Assembly (NCBI GenBank): GCA_019635415.1
Contig: JAHBZN010000004.1
Coordinates: 62,001-126,000 of the forward strand
From: Ramlibacter sp.
GTDB taxonomy: Bacteria > Pseudomonadota > Gammaproteobacteria > Burkholderiales > Burkholderiaceae_C
Length of the DNA: 64,000 bases
Direction: 5' to 3'
The translations under genes were made by a program, and so were the position numbers. The stretch's first letter is position 1, and each line of letters begins with the position of its first letter. Positions 52,278-60,921 of this stretch are shown piece by piece. The notes beneath the pieces were generated by a model that saw only the letters and a program-made list of their open reading frames with translations, made no database searches and was not told the origin of the DNA.

Positions 52278-54847
52278 GCAGCCGGAAACTGCCAGGATTC
52301 CATTTATTTTTTCCGGTGGCAACAGGGCTGTTCTTTGGCACTTTCTACGCCATGCGCGGCTACAAGGAGCCATGGATCACCGCGTCGGCGCCTTCGGTCA
52401 TGCTGATCGACGGACTCGCCCTGATCGCCCTAATGCCTGCAAGTCTGCTCCTCCTGAGGCACCTTGTTTCCTCGTTTGCCAGGCGACTGCCCGACTTCCC
52501 ATCCTTTGAATCCAGATTCTTCCGCCTCGAGAAGCTGTCTTATGCTCCTTGCTTGGTTTCTGCGGCTTTCCTCGGCCCCGTCACCCCCAACCACGCGGTG
52601 GCGCTTGCAACCTGGGTGGCTATCGGCCTCTTGCAGATTCTCATTATTTTTGCAGTGATGGGGCGCGGCAACCGTCTGAAGGCCGTCTCCACAGACACCT
52701 ACATCGGGTTGCTGTTTTTGATATCTGGCTTCTCGGCGCTGATTTACCAGGTGGTCTGGCAACGTGTCCTGTTCAACACCTTTGGCGTCAACACCGAGTC
52801 CGTGACGGCCATAGTCTCTACCTTCATGTTTGGCCTGGGCATCGGCGCCATTGCGGGGAACTATCTGCTGCTCAGGTTTCGCCAGCACCTGCTGCATGTT
52901 TTTCTGGCTCTGGAGATTGGCGTCGGTGTCTTTGGTATTTTTAGCGTGACCCTGATTGACTGGGTCGGGCAGAGCTCTGTTCCCGTGTCCACATTGGCAC
53001 TCCTGCTGCGCGTTTATGCGGTTCTTGCCCTTCCGACGCTACTGATGGGTGCGACCCTGCCTGTTTTGGTGGGCTTTCTGGAGCGTCGCATCCAGAACAT
53101 GGGCCGAACGGTCGGGCTGCTTTACGCGTTCAACACGTTCGGCTCTGCCATCGCGGCCTTCGCCACGGTGCAGATTCTCTTTGTACTTGCTGGCTTACAG
53201 GCCAGTGTCTTCGTCGCGGTAGCATGCAACCTCGTGACCGCCGGGCTGATTTTCCACGCCAGCCGTCATCTGGAACTTCGCCAGGCAGCGGAAGCGGTAC
53301 CGCCCCCGGAGGCTGCCTTCGCCGGCGAAAGACTGACGGCATCACAGGCGTTCGCCCTGCTTGCGCTCATCGGATTCATCTCCCTGAGCCAGGAGATTCT
53401 TTGGTTCCGGATTCTCGGCTTTCTGACAGGAAGCCACCCGCAGGTATTTGGCATGTTGCTCGCAGCCTTTCTCGCAGGCGTCGCATGGGGATCAATTCGC
53501 GCCAGGAACCTGGCGACGTCCGGCGCCTCGGCTTTCCATTTTCTTGTGACTTCCCTTCTGGCCGCTGCCCTCGTTTTCTATGCAGGCGTTCCCGTGATCG
53601 CGTTCGTTGCCGAATGGGCCGGGTCCGGTCCTGCCTTGCTGTGCGGGTACCTTCTGGTGGCATTCGTGGCCTGCCTTTGCGGGGGGGTTCTTCCCGTGAC
53701 CATTCACCTGGGTACGCGTGATGCCAGAAATTCCCTGGCTACAGCGTCGTGGCTGTACTTTTCCAACATCCTTGGCTCCGCTGTTGGACCACTGCTGACC
53801 GGCTTCATTGCGCTCGAGGTCCTGTCGCTCGAGGCCAACGTCGCCGCGCTGTCTGGCCTGACCTTGCTCCTGGCGCTCACAGTGCTGTTCCTGGCACCGT
53901 CCACGCAACCCGGGCATCGATTCAAGTATGCAAGCCTCGCCGCCGGATTGGCGGTTGCTGCCGTTCTTTTCCACGACCGGGCATATGAAAATCACCTGGA
54001 GAAAATGCAATACGCATCCAGTGTGTTCAAGCCCTTTAAATACACGCTCGAGAATCGCAGCGGAGTCCTCACAGTGGAAGAGGCCGCCGCCGATGTCATG
54101 TATGGCCATGGCATCTACGATGGAAGGTTCAATATTGACCCCGTGAACAACACCAACCTGATCGATCGGGCATTCATGGTCGCCGCGCTTCACCGGCAAC
54201 CACAAAAAGTGCTTGAGATCGGCCTGAGCACGGCATCATGGACCCGCGTACTTTCGTCACACACCGCGGTCGGTTCACTCACTGTGGTGGAAATCAACAA
54301 GGGCTACCCGGCCATCGTGAGGAACTATCCGGAGATGGCCAGCGTGCTGGAAAGTCCCAGAGTCCGCCTTTTGATCGATGATGGCCGGCGCTGGCTGCGC
54401 AGCAACCCTGATGAAAGCTTCGACGTAATTGTGATGAACAATACGCTTCACTGGCGAAGCAACGCCACAAGTCTGCTCTCACTTGAATTCCTGAAATTGT
54501 GCAAGCAGCACCTCAAGCCCGGAGGCGTTCTTTACTACAACACGACGGGAGCAGATGATGTGGTCTTTACCGCCGCTCACGGATTCAGTCATGTCACCCG
54601 GTATTCAACATTTGTCGCGGCCAGTGACCATCCCTTCGACATGACGCCTGCCGAAAGGCGCGCGAATCTGCTGAAATTTGCGGGAAGGGACGGTAAACCG
54701 CTTCTCGATTCGGATGAAGAACATCGGAAAGTCCTTGCCAGGCTCTCTAACAGTCCATTGACTGATATTCAACAAGACGTCTTGCAACGGCAAGACCGGC
54801 AATTGATCACCGATGACAATATGGCCGTCGAGTACAAGCAGCACTAG
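52274..54847 (+). CDS. Membrane-fused spermidine-synthase-like protein
   Basis: An 857-residue protein in three parts: two to three helices within residues 1-135, an MFS-like membrane block of about ten helices (residues 138-570, with FLISGFSALIYQVVWQRVL), and a C-terminal methyltransferase-fold domain like spermidine synthase (about 600-790, KVLEIGLSTASWTRVL, LTVVEINKGYP, LLIDDGRRWLR). Where polyamine synthases have an Asp-rich DxxDP-type loop this protein reads VMNNTLHW, so aminopropyl transfer is doubtful. Co-translation with the phosphoethanolamine-transferase-like gene implies a joint envelope role. Function unknown; AT-rich composition suggests transfer. Confidence 0.75.
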   Translation: MSSRKLPGFHLFFPVATGLFFGTFYAMRGYKEPWITASAPSVMLIDGLALIALMPASLLLLRHLVSSFARRLPDFPSFESRFFRLEKLSYAPCLVSAAFLGPVTPNHAVALATWVAIGLLQILIIFAVMGRGNRLKAVSTDTYIGLLFLISGFSALIYQVVWQRVLFNTFGVNTESVTAIVSTFMFGLGIGAIAGNYLLLRFRQHLLHVFLALEIGVGVFGIFSVTLIDWVGQSSVPVSTLALLLRVYAVLALPTLLMGATLPVLVGFLERRIQNMGRTVGLLYAFNTFGSAIAAFATVQILFVLAGLQASVFVAVACNLVTAGLIFHASRHLELRQAAEAVPPPEAAFAGERLTASQAFALLALIGFISLSQEILWFRILGFLTGSHPQVFGMLLAAFLAGVAWGSIRARNLATSGASAFHFLVTSLLAAALVFYAGVPVIAFVAEWAGSGPALLCGYLLVAFVACLCGGVLPVTIHLGTRDARNSLATASWLYFSNILGSAVGPLLTGFIALEVLSLEANVAALSGLTLLLALTVLFLAPSTQPGHRFKYASLAAGLAVAAVLFHDRAYENHLEKMQYASSVFKPFKYTLENRSGVLTVEEAAADVMYGHGIYDGRFNIDPVNNTNLIDRAFMVAALHRQPQKVLEIGLSTASWTRVLSSHTAVGSLTVVEINKGYPAIVRNYPEMASVLESPRVRLLIDDGRRWLRSNPDESFDVIVMNNTLHWRSNATSLLSLEFLKLCKQHLKPGGVLYYNTTGADDVVFTAAHGFSHVTRYSTFVAASDHPFDMTPAERRANLLKFAGRDGKPLLDSDEEHRKVLARLSNSPLTDIQQDVLQRQDRQLITDDNMAVEYKQH

Positions 54848-55010
54848 GAACGAATTCCGTCCATCGCGATGACGCGCTCGCGGCCTACACGCGGGAGGCG
54901 CGTTGACCTACATGCGAATGGATGGAGGTCTGTAACCTCAGCTCCAGCGCTTGCCGGGCACACTGCATGACAGCATGCATCTGCCAGCTGATCACAAACC
55001 GGGAGACACC

Positions 55011-56681
55011 ATGTCAAAAGACCAACAAGACAGTTCACGCCGCCGTTTTGTCCTGGGCTCCGCGGGTGGCGTGGCGCTCACGATGGGTTCGGGCTTGGGA
55101 CTCAGCGGGTGCGGCGGTGGCAATGAGGAAGCGGAGCAGCGCTTTGGCTACGGCGTTGCCAGCGGCGATCCGCTGGCCGATCGCGTCATCATCTGGACCC
55201 GTGTGAATCAGCCCGGAGAGGATCCGACCCAGGTTCAGTGGGAAGTCGCGACGGACGCCGAGCTCAATCACGTCGTGCGCTCGGGCACGGCCGTCACGGG
55301 CTCGGTCCACGACTTCACGGTGAAGGTCGACGTGACCGGGCTCGAGCCCGGCAAGGTGTACTTCTACCGGTTCCGTCACGGCTCCGAGGTGTCGACGACC
55401 GGCCTCACCCGCACCCTGCCCGTAGGCAGCGCCAGCCAGGTCAAGCTGGGGGTGTTCTCGTGCGCGGCCTTTCCCCTGGGGCAGTTCCACGTCTACGCGG
55501 ACGCGTCCGATCGCAGCGACATCGACGTGGCCCTGCTGCTGGGCGACTACATCTACGAAACTGGCCTCAACGACGCGGAGCAGATCGCTGCCACCCTGAT
55601 CGGCCGCAAGATGGACCCCAAGGGCGAGTTGCACCTGCTGTCCGAGTACCGCGCCCGTTACGCGCAGTACCACACGGACTCCAGCCTGCGAGCCTTCCAC
55701 GCCCACATCCCCGTGATTGCCGTGTGGGATGACCACGAGATCTGCAACGACACCTGGCGCGATGGCGCCGGTGGCCATGACCCGGCGACCGAGGGCAGCT
55801 TCGCCGACCGCCGCGCGGCCGCGGCGCAGGCTTTCCACGAATGGCTGCCCACCCGGACATCCACGATGCCCGACCCATTGACGATCTACCGCTCGTTCGA
55901 TTTTGGCAACCTGCTCTCGCTGCACATGCTCGACACCCGCGTGATCGGGCGCGACGCACCGCTGGGTCGGGACGCCTACCTCGCCGGTGGCGCCGCCGAT
56001 CCCGCACGCCAGCTCATGGGCAGCACGCAGGCCGAATGGCTGGCTGCTCGCATGCAGGCCTCCACCGCCACCTGGCAGGTGATCGGACAGCAGGTGCTTT
56101 TCGGGCGGATGAAAATCCCGCTGAGCCTGTTCGACGATTTCACCGAGGACAGCCTCAATGAATACCTGCAGGCTGAGGACACGCCCGAGGCCTCACGCAC
56201 GGAGCGGCAACGCGCCCTGGTCACGCAGCCGTTCATCCCGCATGACCTGAACACCTGGGACGGATTCGAGGCCGCTCGCGAGCAGGTGCTGAGCACCGCA
56301 CTCACCCAGGACAAGAACCTGGTCGTGCTTTCCGGTGACAGCCACAACGCCTGGGCCAACAACCTGAGGGATGCCAGCGGACAGGTGGTCGGCGTGGAGT
56401 TCGGCACGCCCTCGGTCACCTCTACCGGGCTGGAAATCGCGCACGCCCGGATTGGCCGCCAGTTCCTGGCCGACTCTTTCGTGCGCATGATGCCCGACCT
56501 GCAGTACGCCGAAACCACGAGCCGCGGTTACCTGCTGCTCACCGTCACCCCCGATGCGGTGCGCGGGGAGTGGGTTTTCGTCAGCTCCGTGCTGCAGAAC
56601 TCGTTCAGCAAATCCGCGAGTCCGGCCTGGCTGACCCTGCCCGGCACCGGCAACCGCACCCTGGTGCGGGCCGCCAGCTGA
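55011..56681 (+). CDS. phoD: PhoD-like alkaline phosphatase, Tat-exported
   Basis: A 556-residue metallophosphoesterase for phosphate esters. It has a twin-arginine signal (SRRRFVLGS near residue 10) with a following hydrophobic stretch and LSGCGGG, so it may also be lipidated. An N-terminal Fn3-like domain (about 45-140) precedes the catalytic domain with LLGDYIYE, VWDDHEICND and LSGDSHNAW. GGGAGA lies before the ATG at 55011. The 163 bases upstream (54848-55010) show no clear Pho box. It converges with the ABC transporter genes 7 bases away. Confidence 0.9.
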   Translation: MSKDQQDSSRRRFVLGSAGGVALTMGSGLGLSGCGGGNEEAEQRFGYGVASGDPLADRVIIWTRVNQPGEDPTQVQWEVATDAELNHVVRSGTAVTGSVHDFTVKVDVTGLEPGKVYFYRFRHGSEVSTTGLTRTLPVGSASQVKLGVFSCAAFPLGQFHVYADASDRSDIDVALLLGDYIYETGLNDAEQIAATLIGRKMDPKGELHLLSEYRARYAQYHTDSSLRAFHAHIPVIAVWDDHEICNDTWRDGAGGHDPATEGSFADRRAAAAQAFHEWLPTRTSTMPDPLTIYRSFDFGNLLSLHMLDTRVIGRDAPLGRDAYLAGGAADPARQLMGSTQAEWLAARMQASTATWQVIGQQVLFGRMKIPLSLFDDFTEDSLNEYLQAEDTPEASRTERQRALVTQPFIPHDLNTWDGFEAAREQVLSTALTQDKNLVVLSGDSHNAWANNLRDASGQVVGVEFGTPSVTSTGLEIAHARIGRQFLADSFVRMMPDLQYAETTSRGYLLLTVTPDAVRGEWVFVSSVLQNSFSKSASPAWLTLPGTGNRTLVRAAS

Positions 56682-56688
56682 CGCCGCT

Positions 56689-57531
56689 TCAGAGCTTTTC
56701 CGTTTCGCCCTGGCGCGGCTGCCACTTCATGAGCCGCTTCTCGATGCGTACCACCAGGCCGTCGAGCAGCAGGGCAAACACGGTCAACACCACGATGCCG
56801 GCAAACACGGTGTTGACGTCAAAGGTGCCCTCCGCCTGCAGGATCAGGTAGCCCACGCCGCGCGCCGAGCCGAGGTACTCCCCGACCACCGCGCCCACGA
56901 AGGCCAACCCCACCGACGTGTGCAGGCTTGAAAACACCCAGCTTGTGGCGCTGGGCAGATAGACGGTTCGCAGCAGCTGGCGCTGGCTGGCCCCGAGCAT
57001 CCGGGCGTTGGCGAGTACCACCGGGCTGACTTCCTTCACCCCCTGGTACACGTTGAAGAACACGATGAAAAACACGAGCGTCACCGCCAGCGCCACCTTG
57101 CTCCAGATGCCCAACCCGAACCACAAGGCAAAAATGGGGGCCAGGATCACCCGCGGCATGGAGTTGGCCGCCTTGACATAGGGGTCGAGGATGGCTGCCG
57201 CCGTCGGCGCCAACGCAAGCCACAGGCCAAACACCAGTCCCAGCACGGTGCCCAGCCCGAAGGCCAGAACCGTCTCCAGCAGGGTCACGCCCAGATGGCG
57301 GTAGATGTCCGCGCGCCCCGGCAGCCCCTCGGGAAACAGTCCGCTCTCGCCGAACCCGAAGGGCATGAACCAGCTCCAGATTCGCCCCGCCACCTTAATA
57401 GGCTCGCCAATGAAAAAGGCGTACTGCGAGTTGCGCGACGCCAGCTGCCAGGCGAGCAGCAGCGTCACCAGCACGGCCAGCTGCCAGTAGCGCAGGTTGC
57501 GTTCCGAAGGCTTGAGGAGGTCCCACATCAC
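56689..57531 (-). CDS. ABC transporter permease, nitrate/sulfonate/taurine class
   Basis: A 280-residue inner-membrane permease with six predicted helices and the EAA-loop motif around VLANARMLGASQRQLLRTV (near residue 175). It belongs to the SsuC/TauC/NrtB class. It overlaps the ATPase gene by 4 bases and completes a binding protein-ATPase-permease importer. No substrate can be assigned. Confidence 0.9.
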   Translation of the reverse strand: MMWDLLKPSERNLRYWQLAVLVTLLLAWQLASRNSQYAFFIGEPIKVAGRIWSWFMPFGFGESGLFPEGLPGRADIYRHLGVTLLETVLAFGLGTVLGLVFGLWLALAPTAAAILDPYVKAANSMPRVILAPIFALWFGLGIWSKVALAVTLVFFIVFFNVYQGVKEVSPVVLANARMLGASQRQLLRTVYLPSATSWVFSSLHTSVGLAFVGAVVGEYLGSARGVGYLILQAEGTFDVNTVFAGIVVLTVFALLLDGLVVRIEKRLMKWQPRQGETEKL

Positions 57532-58349
57532 GCGGCCTTGCGCAGTTGCTGGGAATAGCCCTTGAGCACCTCGTCTCGCAGCACGTTCCAGATCCGGGTG
57601 TGCAGTTCGACGAACCCCGGGTGGGTGCGCACCTCGACCACGTCGCGCGGTCGCGCCAGATCGATGTCGAATTCGCCGATGGGACGGGTCGCCGGGCCCG
57701 CCGACAGCACCACCACGCGATCGCTCATGGCGATGGCCTCGTCCAGATCGTGAGTGATGAAGAGCACGGCCTTCCGGCGGGCGGACCAGAGAGCCAGCAC
57801 TTCGTTTTCCATGAGCTGGCGGGTCTGAATGTCCAGCGCGGAAAACGGCTCGTCCATGAGAATGATGTCGGGGTCCAGCACCAGGGTCTGGGCCAGGGCC
57901 GTGCGCTTGCGCATCCCACCGGAAAGCTGGTGGGGATAGCGGTCGCCGAATTCACCCAGCCCCACGCGCTCCAGCCAGGCCTGCGCCTCGGCCCGGGCCT
58001 GCGCGGGCGGCACGCCGCGGTACTCCAGCCCGACCCTCACGTTGTCGATCGCACTGCGCCAGGGCATCAGTGCCTCGGTCTGGAACATGTAGCCTGCCCT
58101 GGCGTTGATGCCCCGCAGGGGCTCGCCAAACACCCGCACCTCACCCGACGACGGCGCCAGCAGGCCCGCCGCCACGTTCAGCAAGGTGGATTTGCCGCAT
58201 CCGGTGGGCCCCACGACCGAGACGAATTCGCCCGCGCGAATGCGCAGTGTGGTATCCGCCACGGCGGTGTAGCCGGACCCTGCGCCTTCGCGCGAGCGAA
58301 AGGTGACACTGAGGTTGACGAGTTCGAGCGCAAATTCAGACATTGGCAA
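57528..58349 (-). CDS. ABC transporter ATP-binding protein, nitrate/sulfonate/taurine class
   Basis: A 273-residue ATPase with Walker A GPTGCGKST near residue 47, Q-loop YMFQTEAL, signature LSGGMRKRTALAQ, Walker B ILMDEPFSALD and the His of the switch in FITHDLDEAI. It energises the importer with the adjacent permease and binding protein. It overlaps the permease gene by 4 bases. Confidence 0.92.
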   Translation of the reverse strand: MPMSEFALELVNLSVTFRSREGAGSGYTAVADTTLRIRAGEFVSVVGPTGCGKSTLLNVAAGLLAPSSGEVRVFGEPLRGINARAGYMFQTEALMPWRSAIDNVRVGLEYRGVPPAQARAEAQAWLERVGLGEFGDRYPHQLSGGMRKRTALAQTLVLDPDIILMDEPFSALDIQTRQLMENEVLALWSARRKAVLFITHDLDEAIAMSDRVVVLSAGPATRPIGEFDIDLARPRDVVEVRTHPGFVELHTRIWNVLRDEVLKGYSQQLRKAA

Positions 58350-58403
58350 AGCCCATCCTGGAGTCCACCCCGCGAGGGCCGGTCTTGAAGCCCTGGAAAG
58401 GCG

Positions 58404-59450
58404 CTAGGCCTTGAACTTGTCCTTGGCGCGGCGGGCAAACTCGTTGGTGAAGGTCTTGCCCAGATCGATCTTGTCGGCCTTGATGTGCGCGTCGAAGCTG
58501 GACAGGGCCTTGAGCGCCGTTTTCGTGCCCTCGTCGGGAATGACACCATCCAGTGCAATGGCCTCGCGCACCTTGTTGAACGACGCGAGGTACAGCGCAC
58601 GGTCGCCCAGCAGGTAGTTCTCGGGCACGGTCTTGATGATGTCGCTTGGCCCGGCGGTCTGCAGCCACTTGAGTCCATGCACGATGGCATTGGCCAGCGC
58701 CTGGCAGGTATTCGGATGCTTCTGGACAAAGTCCATGGGCGCATACAGGCAGGCCGCAGGCATGGGCCCGCCAAACACGGCCTGCGTGCCCTTGAGCGTG
58801 CGCGTGTCACTGATGATGCGCACGTCGCCTTTCTGCTCCAGCATGGTCATGACCGGGTCGGTGTTGCAGATCGCGTCGATCTGGCCCGACCGCAACGCGG
58901 CCAAAGCACCTGCCGAGGTCCCCACGCCCACGAAACTCACGTCGGTCGCCTTGATGCCAGCACGCGACAGCACCAGATTGGCCACCATGTTGGTGGACGA
59001 GCCGGGGGCAGAAACACCGATCTTCTTGCCGCGCAGGTCCGTCACGTTGCGGTACGCTGGCATGGCCCGGGTCGAGACACCCAGCGCAATCTGCGGAGCG
59101 CGTCCCTGCAGCACGAAGGCCTGAAACATCTGGTTCTTGCTCTGCAGGTTGATGGTGTGCTCGTATGCACCGCTCACCACGTCCGCAGACCCGCCGACGA
59201 CGGCCTGCAGGGCGCGCGATCCGCCCGCAAAATCCGAAATCTCGACGTCCAACCCCTCGGCCTCGAAGTAACCCAACTGCTCGGAGATGGTCAGCGGCAG
59301 GTAGTAGAAAGCCGCCTTGCCACCGACGGCAATAGACACCTTGGTCTTCTCCGGCTTGCCCTGGGCGCGCAGCTGCGGAACGGCCACGCAAGTCGCTGCC
59401 AGAGCGGCCATGGAGGCGAATGTCCGGCGGCGAATCCTGATGTTGTTCAT
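58404..59450 (-). CDS. ABC transporter substrate-binding protein (NMT1/SsuA-like)
   Basis: A 348-residue periplasmic binding protein with a signal sequence (RRRTF, possibly Tat; cleavage near LRAQG, residue 30) and an SsuA/NMT1-like fold with KIGVSAPGSSTNM near residue 143. The NMT1 family includes pyrimidine-precursor, sulfonate and nitrate binders, and the ligand here is unclear. There is no riboswitch or clear regulatory site upstream. It is the first gene of the importer operon. Confidence 0.87.
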   Translation of the reverse strand: MNNIRIRRRTFASMAALAATCVAVPQLRAQGKPEKTKVSIAVGGKAAFYYLPLTISEQLGYFEAEGLDVEISDFAGGSRALQAVVGGSADVVSGAYEHTINLQSKNQMFQAFVLQGRAPQIALGVSTRAMPAYRNVTDLRGKKIGVSAPGSSTNMVANLVLSRAGIKATDVSFVGVGTSAGALAALRSGQIDAICNTDPVMTMLEQKGDVRIISDTRTLKGTQAVFGGPMPAACLYAPMDFVQKHPNTCQALANAIVHGLKWLQTAGPSDIIKTVPENYLLGDRALYLASFNKVREAIALDGVIPDEGTKTALKALSSFDAHIKADKIDLGKTFTNEFARRAKDKFKA

Positions 59451-59551
59451 GTTGGTAACCTCACTTTTTCTATTGCAGCGCAGGTTACCCAGCCCCCCTC
59501 ACCCACGCATCAGGAACATCCCGTGCGGGTTTGTACGTAAGCAAGAGGGTG

Positions 59552-59965
59552 TCAGCGATAGCCGAGAAAAAGGATGCCGATATTGACCAGCAAGGCCAGC
59601 GCCCAGACCGCAGAACGCGCGGTCGGCAGCCCGGCCACATACAGCGCCACATAGATCATTCGCAACACGATGTAAACGAATGCCAGGATGTCGAGCCGCG
59701 CCTGCGGCGCGCCCAGTTGATGCGCAATGATCACCGCGCCCATGAAGAACGGCAGCGCCTCGAAGCTGTTGGACTGGGCCGCATTGGCCCGCGCGCGCCA
59801 ATCCTTCTGGCGCGCCATCCAGCCACGCGGATCGTGGTTGTCGAAGCCGCCCTCCTTGCGCGGCTTGCCCAATTGGCCTGATTTGGCAAGCCAGGCGCAG
59901 GCAATCGGCAACAGCGCGGCCAGCAGCACACACCAGTAAGCCACGGAAAATCGTGCGTAGTTCAT
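59552..59965 (-). CDS. MAPEG-family membrane protein
   Basis: A 137-residue membrane protein with four hydrophobic helices and the MAPEG signature around ANAAQSNSFEALPFFMGAV (near residue 62). MAPEG proteins are glutathione- and eicosanoid-related in eukaryotes; bacterial members are mostly uncharacterised. AGGAG lies 8 bases before the ATG. It starts 4 bases after the recR stop on the same strand. Confidence 0.87.
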   Translation of the reverse strand: MNYARFSVAYWCVLLAALLPIACAWLAKSGQLGKPRKEGGFDNHDPRGWMARQKDWRARANAAQSNSFEALPFFMGAVIIAHQLGAPQARLDILAFVYIVLRMIYVALYVAGLPTARSAVWALALLVNIGILFLGYR

Positions 59966-59969
59966 CGTT

Positions 59970-60560
59970 CTATCTCCTGTCCACCAGGGCATGGGCAATC
60001 GTGCCCAGGTCCACATATTCGAGTTCACTGCCGGCAGGCACACCGCGGGCAAGACGAGTCACCTGCAGGCCGCGGGCCTTGAGGGCTTCGGCGATCACAT
60101 GCGCCGTGGCCTCGCCCTCCGCCGTGAAATTGGTCGCCAGGATCACCTCCTGGACCACGCCGTCCGTGGCCCGCGCGAACAGCTTCTGAAGGCCGATGTC
60201 ACGCGGGCCAATCCCGTCGAGCGGACTGAGCTTGCCCATCAGCACGAAGTAAAGGCCCTTGAAGGCCGATGTGCGCTCCACCGCCGACTGGTCGGCCGGC
60301 GTCTCCACCACGCAAAGCTTGCTGTGATCGCGCAGGGGATTCAGGCAGGTGGCGCAGACGTCGGCCTCTGTGAAGGTGTGGCACAGGCTGCAATGGCGCA
60401 CGGTCAGCGCTGCGTTCTGCAGCGCCTGCGACAGCAACTGCGCGCCCTCCCGGTCGTGCTGAAGCATGTGGAATGCCATGCGCGATGCGGACTTGACGCC
60501 CACGCCCGGCAGGCGCCGCAGCGCCTGCACCAGCGCCTCGAGCGAATGGGAATCAGCCAC
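59970..60560 (-). CDS. recR: Recombination mediator RecR
   Basis: Acts with RecF and RecO to load RecA at gaps in DNA. The 196-residue protein has the N-terminal helix-hairpin-helix (LRRLPGVGVKSASRMA), a zinc finger from two CxxC pairs (CSLC and CATC, residues 57-72), a Toprim domain (LCVVETPADQSAVE) and a C-terminal Walker-B-like segment. It belongs to the conserved dnaX-ybaB-recR cluster. Confidence 0.96.
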   Translation of the reverse strand: MADSHSLEALVQALRRLPGVGVKSASRMAFHMLQHDREGAQLLSQALQNAALTVRHCSLCHTFTEADVCATCLNPLRDHSKLCVVETPADQSAVERTSAFKGLYFVLMGKLSPLDGIGPRDIGLQKLFARATDGVVQEVILATNFTAEGEATAHVIAEALKARGLQVTRLARGVPAGSELEYVDLGTIAHALVDRR

Positions 60561-60572
60561 CCTCTCGCAGCG

Positions 60573-60905
60573 TCAGAAAGGGAATTTCATGCCGCCCGGC
60601 AAGCCCGGCATCCCTGCCGTGAGCTTGCCCATCTTTTCCTGCGAGGTTTCCTCGGCCTTGCGCACGGCCGCATTGAAGGCGGCCGCCACGAGGTCCTCCA
60701 GCATGTCCTTGTCATCCGCCAGCAGGCTGGGGTCGATGGTCACGCGCTTCACGTCATGCTTGCAGGTCATGAGCACCTTGACCAAGCCGGCGCCGGACTC
60801 ACCGGTGACTTCGATGAAGGCGAGTTCGTCCTGCGCCTTCTTGAGGTTGTCCTGCATCGCCTGAGCCTGCTTCATGAGGCCTGCGAGTTGTCCTTTGTTG
60901 AACAT
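60573..60905 (-). CDS. ybaB: YbaB/EbfC nucleoid-associated protein
   Basis: A 110-residue dimeric DNA-binding protein with the characteristic helix LAGLMKQAQAMQDNLKKAQ and the EVTGESGAGLVKVLMTCKHDV strand region. It is encoded between dnaX (16-base gap) and recR (12-base gap). The C-terminal tail is Gly/Pro/Met-rich, as usual. The ATG at 60905 fits the family. Confidence 0.95.
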   Translation of the reverse strand: MFNKGQLAGLMKQAQAMQDNLKKAQDELAFIEVTGESGAGLVKVLMTCKHDVKRVTIDPSLLADDKDMLEDLVAAAFNAAVRKAEETSQEKMGKLTAGMPGLPGGMKFPF

Positions 60906-60921
60906 GAAATGGGTCCTGTGG

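Noticed and set aside
54900..55010. Pho box upstream of phoD
   Set aside because: Only one loose half-site (TCTGTAA) is visible, without a correctly spaced second repeat.
56689..59450. ABC importer as a thiamine-precursor (ThiXYZ-like) partner of the riboswitch-controlled receptor
   Set aside because: The binding protein is NMT1-like, but no TPP riboswitch precedes the operon and it is 50 kb away; the same family also binds sulfonates and nitrate.
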